DNA of 64,000 nt from an uncultured Bacteroides sp. (GTDB lineage Bacteria > Bacteroidota > Bacteroidia > Bacteroidales > Bacteroidaceae): contig NZ_OY781099.1 of assembly GCF_963676325.1 (NCBI RefSeq), positions 2,542,001-2,606,000 of the forward strand. The letters run 5' to 3'. The translations under genes and the position numbers were made by a program. The notes under the pieces were generated by a model. The model was given only the letters and a program-made list of their open reading frames with translations. It was not told the origin of the DNA and searched no databases. Positions within the stretch are counted from its first letter, which is position 1. Every line of letters begins with the position of its first letter. Below are positions 19,095 to 26,646 of the stretch, in pieces.

Positions 19095-19529
19095 TTATTG
19101 TTTCTTCCTTTTCTCTGATGAATCGGTCAATTGCCCGGGGAAGGAGTTTTTTCGGATAGGAATCTTAAACTCTTCCTCAGCCATATCTATCATCATATCG
19201 AAGAAGACGACTTTCTTGTCTGAACGTTCAACTTGTTTTTCCAAAAAAGACTTTTGCTTCTCTAAAAGCTTGATTTTCTGTTCTAATTCTAGGATCTTTT
19301 GATCTTTTGACTTTGGCATATTCGATGGAGTTTGAGTTTCCCAGTCAAAGGTACCAAATTTCTGCAACCAATTACTAACTGTTGCACAACCTTGTATTCC
19401 ATATTTTTTAGTGGCACTGGTAATACTTATATCGCCACGTTCAATTTCTTGAACTACTGACAACTTAAAGGACATATTATAATCCTTTTGAGTTCGTCTT
19501 ACATACTGATTTTTAAGCTCTTCGTCCAT
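19095..19529 (-). CDS. IS3-family transposase DNA-binding subunit (OrfA)
   Basis: The 144-residue product carries an N-terminal helix-turn-helix (FKLSVVQEIERGDISITSATKKYGI ... TVSNWLQKFG) that binds the IS ends. A Lys/Glu-rich leucine-zipper-like coiled coil follows (about 75-115; ILELEQKIKLLEKQ) for dimerisation. The ATG is 39 bases inside the IS end. It is translated just ahead of orfB, with which it overlaps in the -1 frame. Confidence 0.88.
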   Translation of the reverse strand: MDEELKNQYVRRTQKDYNMSFKLSVVQEIERGDISITSATKKYGIQGCATVSNWLQKFGTFDWETQTPSNMPKSKDQKILELEQKIKLLEKQKSFLEKQVERSDKKVVFFDMMIDMAEEEFKIPIRKNSFPGQLTDSSEKRKKQ

Positions 19530-19568
19530 TACGTTTAATTTTGTGTAACGCTATTTTAGGACTAGACA

Positions 19569-19760
19569 GTAGAGCTAAAGAAAAAGAACTCGCTGCGCTC
19601 AAACAGCTTTTTCTTTTTAACGCTCCACACTCCCTTATTTCTTAACGTAAAATTCATGAGGCCAGTCCTGCTGGTTCCTGAGCGAGCTGCGATTTTGGAC
19701 CAATTAGCTTTGCTTCGCTCGCTTGTCACTTCGTGACGGTTCTTTGCTCGGCTTCGCCAT
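19569..19760. repeat. Dispersed repeat copy 1, right part
   Basis: After the GTA duplication this continues the palindromic repeat broken by the IS. A central hairpin AAAGAAAAAG ... CTTTTTCTTTTT surrounds AACTCGCTGCGCTCAAACAG (19587-19606), then the right arm GCTCCACACTCCC...TAAAATTCATG (19622-19658) pairs with the left arm near 16153-16176. GAGGCCAGTCCTGCTGGTTC follows. The block is inverted relative to the copies at 21.6 and 21.9 kb. No coding sequence was seen. Confidence 0.7.
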
Positions 19761-19811
19761 TGGTCATTTGCCTATATTTTGCTCGGCTGGCACTTTTATT
19801 TGCCCATTTTT

Positions 19812-20003
19812 AAACTATACTTACAAGTTACACCTCAATCGACAGAAGAACAGATCGTCGAAAGAGAATATCGTCCGTTGAAACTCATTGATGATAATTT
19901 TGATAAATATGTGGTGAATATGGACGACTATAAAATCCCCACAAACGAGGGGATCGAACATCTATCAACATGGAATTTAGACAAAGTTCTGGCATCTTCA
20001 TAA
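19812..20003 (+). pseudogene. Orphan 3' tail of a second AAA/DUF4143 ATPase gene
   Basis: The 63 residues from KLYLQVTPQS to VLASS differ at only six positions from the C-terminus of the complete ATPase gene ending at 21511. Nothing upstream of 19812 matches the rest of that gene; repeat DNA takes its place. It is a remnant of a tandem duplication whose first copy was mostly deleted. It has a short in-frame ATG at 19779, but that N-terminus is repeat-derived and not a real start. Confidence 0.85.
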
Positions 20004-20011
20004 TAACGATG

Positions 20012-20140
20012 GCGAAGCCAGCCAAGCGAAGCAACGGCTACACGCCCCACAACCCCACCGAGCGATGGCAAAGCCGAGCGAAAAAGAAAGACCGGCTGCA
20101 TTTTTTGTTTCTTTTTGATCAAGCAAAAAGAAAAGGCCAG
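20012..20140. repeat. Dispersed repeat copy 2
   Basis: It contains GCGAAGCAACGGCTACAC (20026-20043), CCACAACCCC, GACCGGCTGCATTTTTTG and the terminal palindrome CTTTTTG-ATCAAG-CAAAAAG (20111-20130). The order is the same as in the copies at 21.5-21.9 kb. It lies directly after the ATPase-tail remnant, just as copy 3 lies directly after the full ATPase gene. The palindrome plus T/A runs may act as a terminator. Confidence 0.75.
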
Positions 20141-20233
20141 TTTTGTTTTTAAATTCAAAAAAACACAAACAAAAACCGAATAAAATATTCAAGTATATTT
20201 GAAAATTATTATATTTACAAAAAATATTCGGCT

Positions 20234-21511
20234 ATGATTGAATTAATCAACTCCATAAGAAAGTATAATTTCTGGGATGCTAACTCTGTTGATACTGGTT
20301 ACAGACGTACGACCTATACCGACAAAATCGGGCAATACATTGGCAATAAATTAATCAAAGTATTGGTTGGGCAACGCCGTGCCGGCAAAAGCTATATTTT
20401 GCGCCAGATAGCATCTAAATTAATCTCTCAAGGGGTTAAGAGCGAGAATATACTCTACATAAACAAAGAGTACATGGAGCTTATAACACTACGGAGTGCT
20501 ATTGAGTTAGAGGAGCTATACAAAGCATATCGTCAGGAATTAAAGCCACAGGGGAAAGTCTACCTTTTCATCGATGAAATACAGCATATTGAAGGGTGGG
20601 AACGATTTGTAAACTCCCATTCACAAGATTTTGCCGAACCTTGTGAACTATTCATTAGTGGTTCAAACTCCAATCTACTATCGGGTGAGTTGGCAACTCT
20701 TTTGTCTGGTCGTTATGTAGAGTTTGAGGTCTTTCCATTTAGCTATACAGAGTATTGCGGAATAACAGAGCAGGAAGTGGGTATTAATAGTTATAAAAAA
20801 TATCTTCAAAGCGGAGCTTTGCCTGAACTCTTTAACTTGTCTGGCGATGAAATGAAACAGAACTATGTATCCTCAATTAAAGATACTGTTATGTTGCGAG
20901 ACATTGTGGGTAGATACAAAGTTAAAGATATCAAACTATTGGATGACCTATTTGTCTATTTGGTAAATAGTGCTGCAAACATCGTGTCGGTTACAAACAT
21001 CATAAATTTCTTTGCATCAAAAAAAAGAAAGACCAACTACGAAACATTATCGACATATATAACCTATCTTGAAAACTCTTTTTTAGTCCATCGTGCAGAG
21101 AGATATAATATCAAGGGCAAGGATACCATTTCAGGCAACTGTAAATTCTACCTCAATGATTTAAGCTATCGCAATTATCTTTATTCGGGGTATGGCTATG
21201 GTCTTGGTTATCTCCTTGAAAACGCCGTCTATTTGAGTTTAAGGCGTGCTGGTTATCAGGTTTATGTAGGAACAATCAAAGATGCAGAGGTTGATTTCGT
21301 AGCTATTAAGGGTGATAGAAAACTATACTTACAAGTTACGCTCCAATTAACAGAAGAACAGACCGTCGAAAGAGAATATCGTTCGTTGAAGCTCATTGAT
21401 GATAATTTTGATAAATATGTGGTGAGTATGGACGATTATAAAATCCCCACAAACGAGGGAATCGAGCATCTATCAGCATGGAATTTAGACAAAGTTCTGG
21501 CATCTTCGTAA
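20234..21511 (+). CDS. AAA-family ATPase with C-terminal DUF4143 domain
   Basis: A P-loop ATPase of 425 residues. The AAA_14 domain holds Walker A GQRRAGKS (46-53), Walker B YLFIDEIQ (Asp114-Glu115), a sensor-1-like ELFISGSNSNLL and an arginine-bearing LLSGRYVEF. DUF4143 follows (about 210-400), with a restriction-endonuclease-like core (YLLENAVYLSLRR ... EVDFVAIKGDRKLYLQV), where Glu, Asp and Gln/Lys positions are kept. The family is common and often multicopy in Bacteroidetes; its cellular role is not established and defence or mobile-element roles are only suggested. Here it is flanked by dispersed repeats and by the tail of a near-identical copy. Confidence 0.9.
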   Translation: MIELINSIRKYNFWDANSVDTGYRRTTYTDKIGQYIGNKLIKVLVGQRRAGKSYILRQIASKLISQGVKSENILYINKEYMELITLRSAIELEELYKAYRQELKPQGKVYLFIDEIQHIEGWERFVNSHSQDFAEPCELFISGSNSNLLSGELATLLSGRYVEFEVFPFSYTEYCGITEQEVGINSYKKYLQSGALPELFNLSGDEMKQNYVSSIKDTVMLRDIVGRYKVKDIKLLDDLFVYLVNSAANIVSVTNIINFFASKKRKTNYETLSTYITYLENSFLVHRAERYNIKGKDTISGNCKFYLNDLSYRNYLYSGYGYGLGYLLENAVYLSLRRAGYQVYVGTIKDAEVDFVAIKGDRKLYLQVTLQLTEEQTVEREYRSLKLIDDNFDKYVVSMDDYKIPTNEGIEHLSAWNLDKVLASS

Positions 21512-21516
21512 AAGCA

Positions 21517-21770
21517 AAGGCGAAGCCAAGCCCAACCCAACAGCCGAGCGAAGCAACGGCTACACATCCCACAACCGCAGCCCACTCAGAAACCAGCAGG
21601 ACCGGCCTCATTTTTTTTGCGTGAAGAAATTGGGAGGATTGTAGCAAGAAGAAGGGGCTGCTGTTTGAGCGAAGCGAGTTTCAGCACCTTCCGCTACAAG
21701 CATCACGATTTTAGCAAAAAAAATGCAGCCTTGATTTTTTGTTTCTTTTACGTCAAGGCAAAAGAAAATA
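21517..21770. repeat. Dispersed repeat copy 3 (longest)
   Basis: Ordered parts: GCGAAGCAACGGCTACAC (21548-21565), CAGCCCACTCAGAAACCAGC, GACCGGCCTCAT and a central arm pair around CTGTTTGAGCGAAGCGAGTT (21661-21680). GTAGCAAGAAGAAGG and CCTTCCGCTACAAGC form the flanking inverted arms. ATGCAGCCTTGATTTTTTG and the terminal palindrome CTTTTACGTCAAGGCAAAAG (21745-21764) complete it. It starts 5 bases after the ATPase stop. No gene was seen in this stretch. Confidence 0.75.
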
Positions 21771-21829
21771 ATAGTTAGCTCATAACTCCAAAGAATGAAA
21801 GACTAATAAAGAACAGGATCATCCCCCTT

Positions 21830-21935
21830 GACAGAAGCGAAGCAACGGCTACACGCTCCACAACCGTAGCCCGTTCAGGAACCTTATAGACCGGCCTCAT
21901 GAATTTTTGGTTCTTTTCCGTCAAGGGAAAAGAAC
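21830..21935. repeat. Dispersed repeat copy 4 (short form)
   Basis: GCGAAGCAACGGCTACAC (21837-21854), GTAGCCCGTTCAGGAACC, GACCGGCCTCATGAATTTTT and the palindrome CTTTTCCGTCAAGGGAAAAG (21913-21932). The central arm pair of copy 3 is missing. It ends 4 bases from the stop of the convergent GH28 gene and probably doubles as a bidirectional terminator. Confidence 0.75.
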
Positions 21936-21938
21936 AAA

Positions 21939-23309
21939 TTAATAAACATCCAGCGATATTCTCTTCAAACTCTCTTCAGGTTCTTTCGGAACCGTGATTT
22001 TATTGATCGACGAACTTTCAAAAGTAACATTGCGTGTGTTAAACAAGTAGTACCCATTTTTAGCACGCTTCACATGGAAGTTGCTCACCGAAATGTCGTG
22101 TATTTCCGCACCTTTCAAGCCGTCAATATAAACAGCATAGTTATCGGCAACATTTGCCTTCACATCACTTATTTCAAAATGTTCATAGGTCGAAGGAAAG
22201 TTCCCTCCTCTGAAGCCAAAGTAATTCGTTTCAAACCGCAGAATAGCTCCCTTTACCCTCTCCACAGTGATATGATCCACAAACACATTTCGTATATACC
22301 CACCACGGTCTTTGTTCGACTTAAAATAGATGGCATTCTTCACCGTCCCTATCTTTATCCCGCTCATATATACATTCTCCACTCCGCCGGACATCTCACT
22401 ACCTATACAAAGGCCGTTACATTCCGAATTGAATATACAGTTGCGTATCACAATGTTTTTCGAAGAACGTCCTATTTCTCTTCCGTCCCTGTCACGACCA
22501 GACTTTATGGCCACGGCATCATCACCGGTTTTGAATGTACAATTTTCAATCAGCACGTTTGTGGTCGATTCCGGGTCGCAACCATCATTATTTGGATAAT
22601 GGCTGTCAATAGTCACACCTCTCACAATTACATTGTCGCAATACACCGGGTGAATGGTCCAGAAAGGAGAGTTCTTAACGGTAACACCGTCAACCAGAAT
22701 CCTGGAACATCCCAGAAACTGGATGCAGGACGGACGCAGTAAAGTACCCTCGCCAAATATCCGTTGCTGCACAGGAATCATTTTACTGCCCATCTCTCTG
22801 AGGCGGTCGCGGTCTTTTATTTCTTTCTCGCTCCATGCAGCAAACTCCAGTCCGCCTTGCGCATTGATAACACCTTTTCCTGTAATGGCTATGTTATTGG
22901 CATGATAAGCATAAATCATAGGTGAATGACCATATAGTTCCGTACCCTCCCAACGTGTCAGTACCACCGGCAGATAGTCGGCTGCCTTTCCGCTGAACAG
23001 CATACAAGCCCCCTCTTCCAGATGCAGGTTCACATCCGGTTTCAGCACAATCGAACCATTTATCTTATATGTACCTTTTTCAACCACTACCTTTCCGCCT
23101 CCGCTCTGAGAACAGGAATCTATAACCTGTTGCAGCTGCCTGCGAACATTACTGTCTCCACGGCATACAAATTTCATGCTTCGTTCCGGAAAAGATGTTT
23201 TTGCAATATTTTCAATAATTTTTTCCGGCACTGTAAGTTGCTTCGGAGCTTTAACACAAGCTGTCATGCACACAACAAGCAGTAATAAAGCATATTCTGA
23301 GATTTTCAT
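21939..23309 (-). CDS. Glycoside hydrolase family 28 lipoprotein (polygalacturonase-like, PUL 2)
   Basis: An inverting pectin hydrolase of the right-handed beta-helix class, expected to cut galacturonosyl linkages in homogalacturonan or a decorated pectin. The 456-residue product has a lipobox (MTAC at 15-18). It also has a pectate-lyase-like N-terminus (QQVIDSCSQSGGGKVVVEKG) and the GH28 acids: Asp242 in NNDG (240-243) and Asp263/Asp264 in TGDDAVAIKSG. The classic GHG motif is replaced by CIGSEMSGG (301-309), a variant I know from Bacteroidetes GH28 enzymes. The RIK-like region is IYFKSNKDRGG. It is the last gene of the minus-strand PUL 2 operon, 31 bp after GH43. Confidence 0.9.
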   Translation of the reverse strand: MKISEYALLLLVVCMTACVKAPKQLTVPEKIIENIAKTSFPERSMKFVCRGDSNVRRQLQQVIDSCSQSGGGKVVVEKGTYKINGSIVLKPDVNLHLEEGACMLFSGKAADYLPVVLTRWEGTELYGHSPMIYAYHANNIAITGKGVINAQGGLEFAAWSEKEIKDRDRLREMGSKMIPVQQRIFGEGTLLRPSCIQFLGCSRILVDGVTVKNSPFWTIHPVYCDNVIVRGVTIDSHYPNNDGCDPESTTNVLIENCTFKTGDDAVAIKSGRDRDGREIGRSSKNIVIRNCIFNSECNGLCIGSEMSGGVENVYMSGIKIGTVKNAIYFKSNKDRGGYIRNVFVDHITVERVKGAILRFETNYFGFRGGNFPSTYEHFEISDVKANVADNYAVYIDGLKGAEIHDISVSNFHVKRAKNGYYLFNTRNVTFESSSINKITVPKEPEESLKRISLDVY

Positions 23310-23340
23310 AAATTTATAAAACTAGTTTATCAATATAACA

Positions 23341-24909
23341 TTATTGTTTTTTACATGTAGGACCATCGTGACGGTAATCAAACCAATTAAACGCAGCTTT
23401 TCCTTTATCGACCAAGGTGTTATAACAATACAATCCCACACGTACTCCTTTCCAGTATCCGAATTTCATACTAAAAACGTTCCCGTATAAATGGAAATGC
23501 TTATTATCCAGACTATAGGCAAACTGATAAGCATTATCTATGGCATTCAGTTGTAGGTACAAGTAAATCTTTTTGCCGGAAGATAATTTTAAAACCGGGG
23601 TCATTTGATTGTTACTTTCCTCGTAAATCCACTTTTCTCCGTTCAGCATGTAAATGCCCAATAACACATTTTCTTTTCCTATACAAGCAAGTCCGCAACG
23701 CTGTCCGTCTTCCATTGCACTATAATCAAGTTCGGTTACCACCATCCCCATATACCCCATACTCTTCTGAGTAATCGTATTTCTGGCAAGCATAAAATTC
23801 TCGGCTTTCAAGGCCTTCAGCGTAAGCATGCCTTTCTTATCGGTAAGCGACCATGCATCGTCAACGGGGTTGTGGTTAAATTGCCATTGAAGAGATAATA
23901 CCGGTGATGAAAAATTATCACTCGCCTGTGGAACCGTAATAGCAACCTTCTTTCCCACATTTGGTTTCTTCCACGTCTTAACGGGTTCACCTACTCCGTT
24001 GCCGTCAATGTCTACTCCCACAACTGGCCAGTTATCTTTCCAGTACATCGGTTGCAGATGCACCACCCTTCCTATCGGATTACAATGCTGGAAGTGAAAA
24101 AAGAACCATTCGCCCTGAGGCGTATCCACCATGGCTCCCTGATGCGGACCATTAACCGCCGTTGTACCTTGTTCCAGCACCACTTTTCTCTCATACGGGC
24201 CATAAATATTCTTCGATCGCAAAACAGTTTGCCATCCCTTCTCCACACCCCCTTCAGGGATGCTGATGTAATAATATCCGTTTAGCTTATGAATCTTTGT
24301 ACCTTCAGCTACCGGACCGGTATAAACCACCTTGCCCTCATCAAGCAAACGTGTACCATCCGCACTCATCTTATGAATAATAATAGGTCCTGCACCGTGT
24401 TTACTGCGTCCCAGGTATGCCTGTCCGTCTTCATCCCAGAAAGGACATGGATCTTCCCACTTCTCAACATGCACCACATTGATAAGCGGGCTCCACGGGC
24501 CGGCTGCATCTTTGGACTTTGTCATGAACAGCCCCTCTTTAGGGGTACAGAAAAATATCCGGAAATATCCGTCGTGATATCTGATTGAAGGAGCCCACGA
24601 CCCACCGGCATACTGACTGTTGGTATCAAATCCGGGGAAGTCAAGTCGTTTATACACCTGAGAAATAAGCTTCCAGTTTACCATATCCTCCGATTCAAGT
24701 ACCTGCATACCCATAAAATGGAAATCAGATGCCACCATGTAATACTTCCCGCCCACTCTAATCACATCAGGGTCGGAATAGTCAGCATTCAGAATCGGAT
24801 TGATGTATGTCCCGTTGCCCTGATCGCCCCATCGGTTGGAGCAATCCTGGGCAAACAGAACATCTGTCTTAACTATGAAACACAGAATAATTAATAGATA
24901 TTTTCTCAT
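23341..24909 (-). CDS. Glycoside hydrolase family 43 with C-terminal beta-sandwich (PUL 2)
   Basis: A five-bladed propeller enzyme acting on alpha-L-arabinofuranosyl, beta-xylosyl or beta-galactosyl ends. I start at the ATG at 24909 rather than the TTG one codon earlier, giving 522 residues with a signal peptide ending LFAQ. Catalytic residues in view are Asp46 (DYSDPDV, base), Asp153 (WEDPCPFWDEDG, pKa modulator) and Glu202 (AEGTKIHK, acid). From about 335 there is a concanavalin-like C-terminal domain (DNFSSPVLSLQWQFNHNP ... GVRVGLYCYN), as in multi-domain GH43 xylosidase/arabinosidase-type enzymes. It starts 3 bases after the SusD stop. With GH28 it points to a branched pectin. Confidence 0.9.
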   Translation of the reverse strand: MRKYLLIILCFIVKTDVLFAQDCSNRWGDQGNGTYINPILNADYSDPDVIRVGGKYYMVASDFHFMGMQVLESEDMVNWKLISQVYKRLDFPGFDTNSQYAGGSWAPSIRYHDGYFRIFFCTPKEGLFMTKSKDAAGPWSPLINVVHVEKWEDPCPFWDEDGQAYLGRSKHGAGPIIIHKMSADGTRLLDEGKVVYTGPVAEGTKIHKLNGYYYISIPEGGVEKGWQTVLRSKNIYGPYERKVVLEQGTTAVNGPHQGAMVDTPQGEWFFFHFQHCNPIGRVVHLQPMYWKDNWPVVGVDIDGNGVGEPVKTWKKPNVGKKVAITVPQASDNFSSPVLSLQWQFNHNPVDDAWSLTDKKGMLTLKALKAENFMLARNTITQKSMGYMGMVVTELDYSAMEDGQRCGLACIGKENVLLGIYMLNGEKWIYEESNNQMTPVLKLSSGKKIYLYLQLNAIDNAYQFAYSLDNKHFHLYGNVFSMKFGYWKGVRVGLYCYNTLVDKGKAAFNWFDYRHDGPTCKKQ

Positions 24910-24912
24910 CAA

Positions 24913-26634
24913 TTAATATCCCGGGTTTTGTTGTACATTTGCCTGATTCAAATCGATAGCAGCCTGAGGTATCGGACGCAGAATCTTGTACTTACCGTCA
25001 GGTCCTTTCATATTAGCTTCCTGAATACCATCCTCATTATATTTGGTAGCATATTCAACCAGCTTATGTGTACGTTTAAGGTCGGTCCAGCGTACATATT
25101 CACCGGCTAATTCACGTGCACGTTCATCCAGAATAAAGTCAATGTTTACCTGTGATTTATCCACAGTCATCTGGGTGGTATATCCTGCACGGATGGTTCC
25201 CGGGCGCTGACGAAGTTTGTTAATCATCTGAGCCGCTTTCTCGGTATCCCCCATTTGCAGATAAGCCTCTGCTGCAATCAGATAAGCTTCACCTAAACGA
25301 GCCACCACCACATCGTGCATGCTACATGCCGTACTACGATTGGAAATAGAAGCATCGGTGTAGTCGTCAAACTTCTTGATACAAGCATTACCATAATCCT
25401 GTGAACGACGGTCTTTGTACGTAGCAGGTTTCCCGTTCGAAGGAGCAATGCCACCATCGGCTATTGTTTTACTAACCAGGGTATTCTTCTTGATGCCATA
25501 CGGATCATCAGCCTTCCATGCTGCAATATCAGCATCCGTAGCCCATGCCGGAGCATAGTAATAAATGATAGGCGAAGTAGTAGGAGCTGAATAGTAATCA
25601 AAATAAGCCTGATGGAACTCAAGCATGAAAGTCTGTTCCAGGCGAGCATCACCACGAGTATACATTTGCTGTAGCCGCAAAGATGGTGCAAAATTTCCAT
25701 CAATAGATTTATTTCTTGGCTTTTCAGATCCTCCCAAATAAGAGCCGAACTGAGACTGCTGGTAAGAACCGTTTGATGAAGGATTTGAAACAGATGCAGC
25801 GCTAAACTGCACACTCCAGAAAATCTCGTTATTCTCTTCATTCGCTATATTGAATGCACTTTCAATGGAAAGAGACGGAGTTTCACTGTTTATAGCCTGC
25901 AAAGCATATTTGGCTGCATTTTCAAAATCTGTACTCTGAGCCACTTTCTCTTCTTGTGCTTCATAGCCAGTACCATCCAGCCATCCGCGGGTAAGGTAAG
26001 CTTTTGCCAGATAAAAAGCAGCAGCACGTTTGTTGGCACGTCCCACACCCGATTTTGAACGATCCAGCAAATGAGAATCTGAGGATATAAGATAAGTAAA
26101 TTCATCAATAATGAATTTATACATATCAGAAAGGCTTGCACGAGCATGACTCATTTCGGCATAATCAAACATCTTAGTATTCAAAGCCACCGGTCCATAC
26201 TGCTGAACAAGCTGAAAATAGTACCATGCACGTAAAAACCGCGCTTCATCAATGTATTGTAAGCGTACACCCGAATCGGCCGTTGTTGCGCCATAAGCGA
26301 TGACGCTGTTGGCCAGTTGAGTTCCCTTATAACAGTTTACATAGAAGTTTCTTATATTCCATTCATCGGCAGTAAAGGTGTACTGACTCAAAACCACTCC
26401 CTGTGATTTTCCATCCGCATATAAATCAGTACCGGCCACAAACAATAGCGGTGATGTGTTGTATAAACTGCGCAAAGAAGAGTATGCACTGTTGGTTAAG
26501 TTAGCAAAACCGGTTGTAGTAGCATAGAACTGAGCTGATGCAACATTTGATCTGTTATCCTGATCAAGAAAATCAGAGCAACCGGTAAGAGTTGACAAGG
26601 CAAGTAAGCCTACTATAAAATATTTCTTTTTCAT
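24913..26634 (-). CDS. SusD/RagB-family surface glycan-binding lipoprotein (PUL 2)
   Basis: The partner of the PUL 2 SusC. The 573-residue product has a lipoprotein signal (LSTLTGC, then SDFLDQDN). SusD features include ARFLRAWYYFQLVQQYG, VVARLGEAYLIAAEAYLQMG, INKLRQRPG, ILDERARELAGEYVRWTDLKRT and the C-terminal LRPIPQAAIDLN followed by QQNPGY. It lies 12 bp after susC and 3 bp before GH43, so it is firmly in the operon. Confidence 0.96.
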   Translation of the reverse strand: MKKKYFIVGLLALSTLTGCSDFLDQDNRSNVASAQFYATTTGFANLTNSAYSSLRSLYNTSPLLFVAGTDLYADGKSQGVVLSQYTFTADEWNIRNFYVNCYKGTQLANSVIAYGATTADSGVRLQYIDEARFLRAWYYFQLVQQYGPVALNTKMFDYAEMSHARASLSDMYKFIIDEFTYLISSDSHLLDRSKSGVGRANKRAAAFYLAKAYLTRGWLDGTGYEAQEEKVAQSTDFENAAKYALQAINSETPSLSIESAFNIANEENNEIFWSVQFSAASVSNPSSNGSYQQSQFGSYLGGSEKPRNKSIDGNFAPSLRLQQMYTRGDARLEQTFMLEFHQAYFDYYSAPTTSPIIYYYAPAWATDADIAAWKADDPYGIKKNTLVSKTIADGGIAPSNGKPATYKDRRSQDYGNACIKKFDDYTDASISNRSTACSMHDVVVARLGEAYLIAAEAYLQMGDTEKAAQMINKLRQRPGTIRAGYTTQMTVDKSQVNIDFILDERARELAGEYVRWTDLKRTHKLVEYATKYNEDGIQEANMKGPDGKYKILRPIPQAAIDLNQANVQQNPGY

Positions 26635-26646
26635 AATTGTTACTTT

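Larger units (their letters stand above)
16180..19568 (-). mobile_element. IS3-family insertion sequence carrying a nested group II intron
   Basis: Inverted repeats are TGACTAGTCCTAAATAACCG at 16180 (inward) and TGTCTAGTCCTAAAATAGCG reading in from 19568; both continue to GTTACA. An exact 3-bp direct repeat GTA flanks the element (16177-16179 and 19569-19571), the target duplication size usual for IS3. Transposase genes orfA and orfB lie on the minus strand. About 1.9 kb of group II intron DNA sits between the orfB stop and the 16180 end. Without the intron the element would be about 1.47 kb, a normal IS3 size. Confidence 0.9.

Noticed and set aside
20234..21511. The AAA/DUF4143 ATPase with surrounding repeats as a new defence system
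   Set aside because: The gene has no partner effector and the family is scattered widely; nothing here beyond repeats and a duplicated tail supports a defence role.
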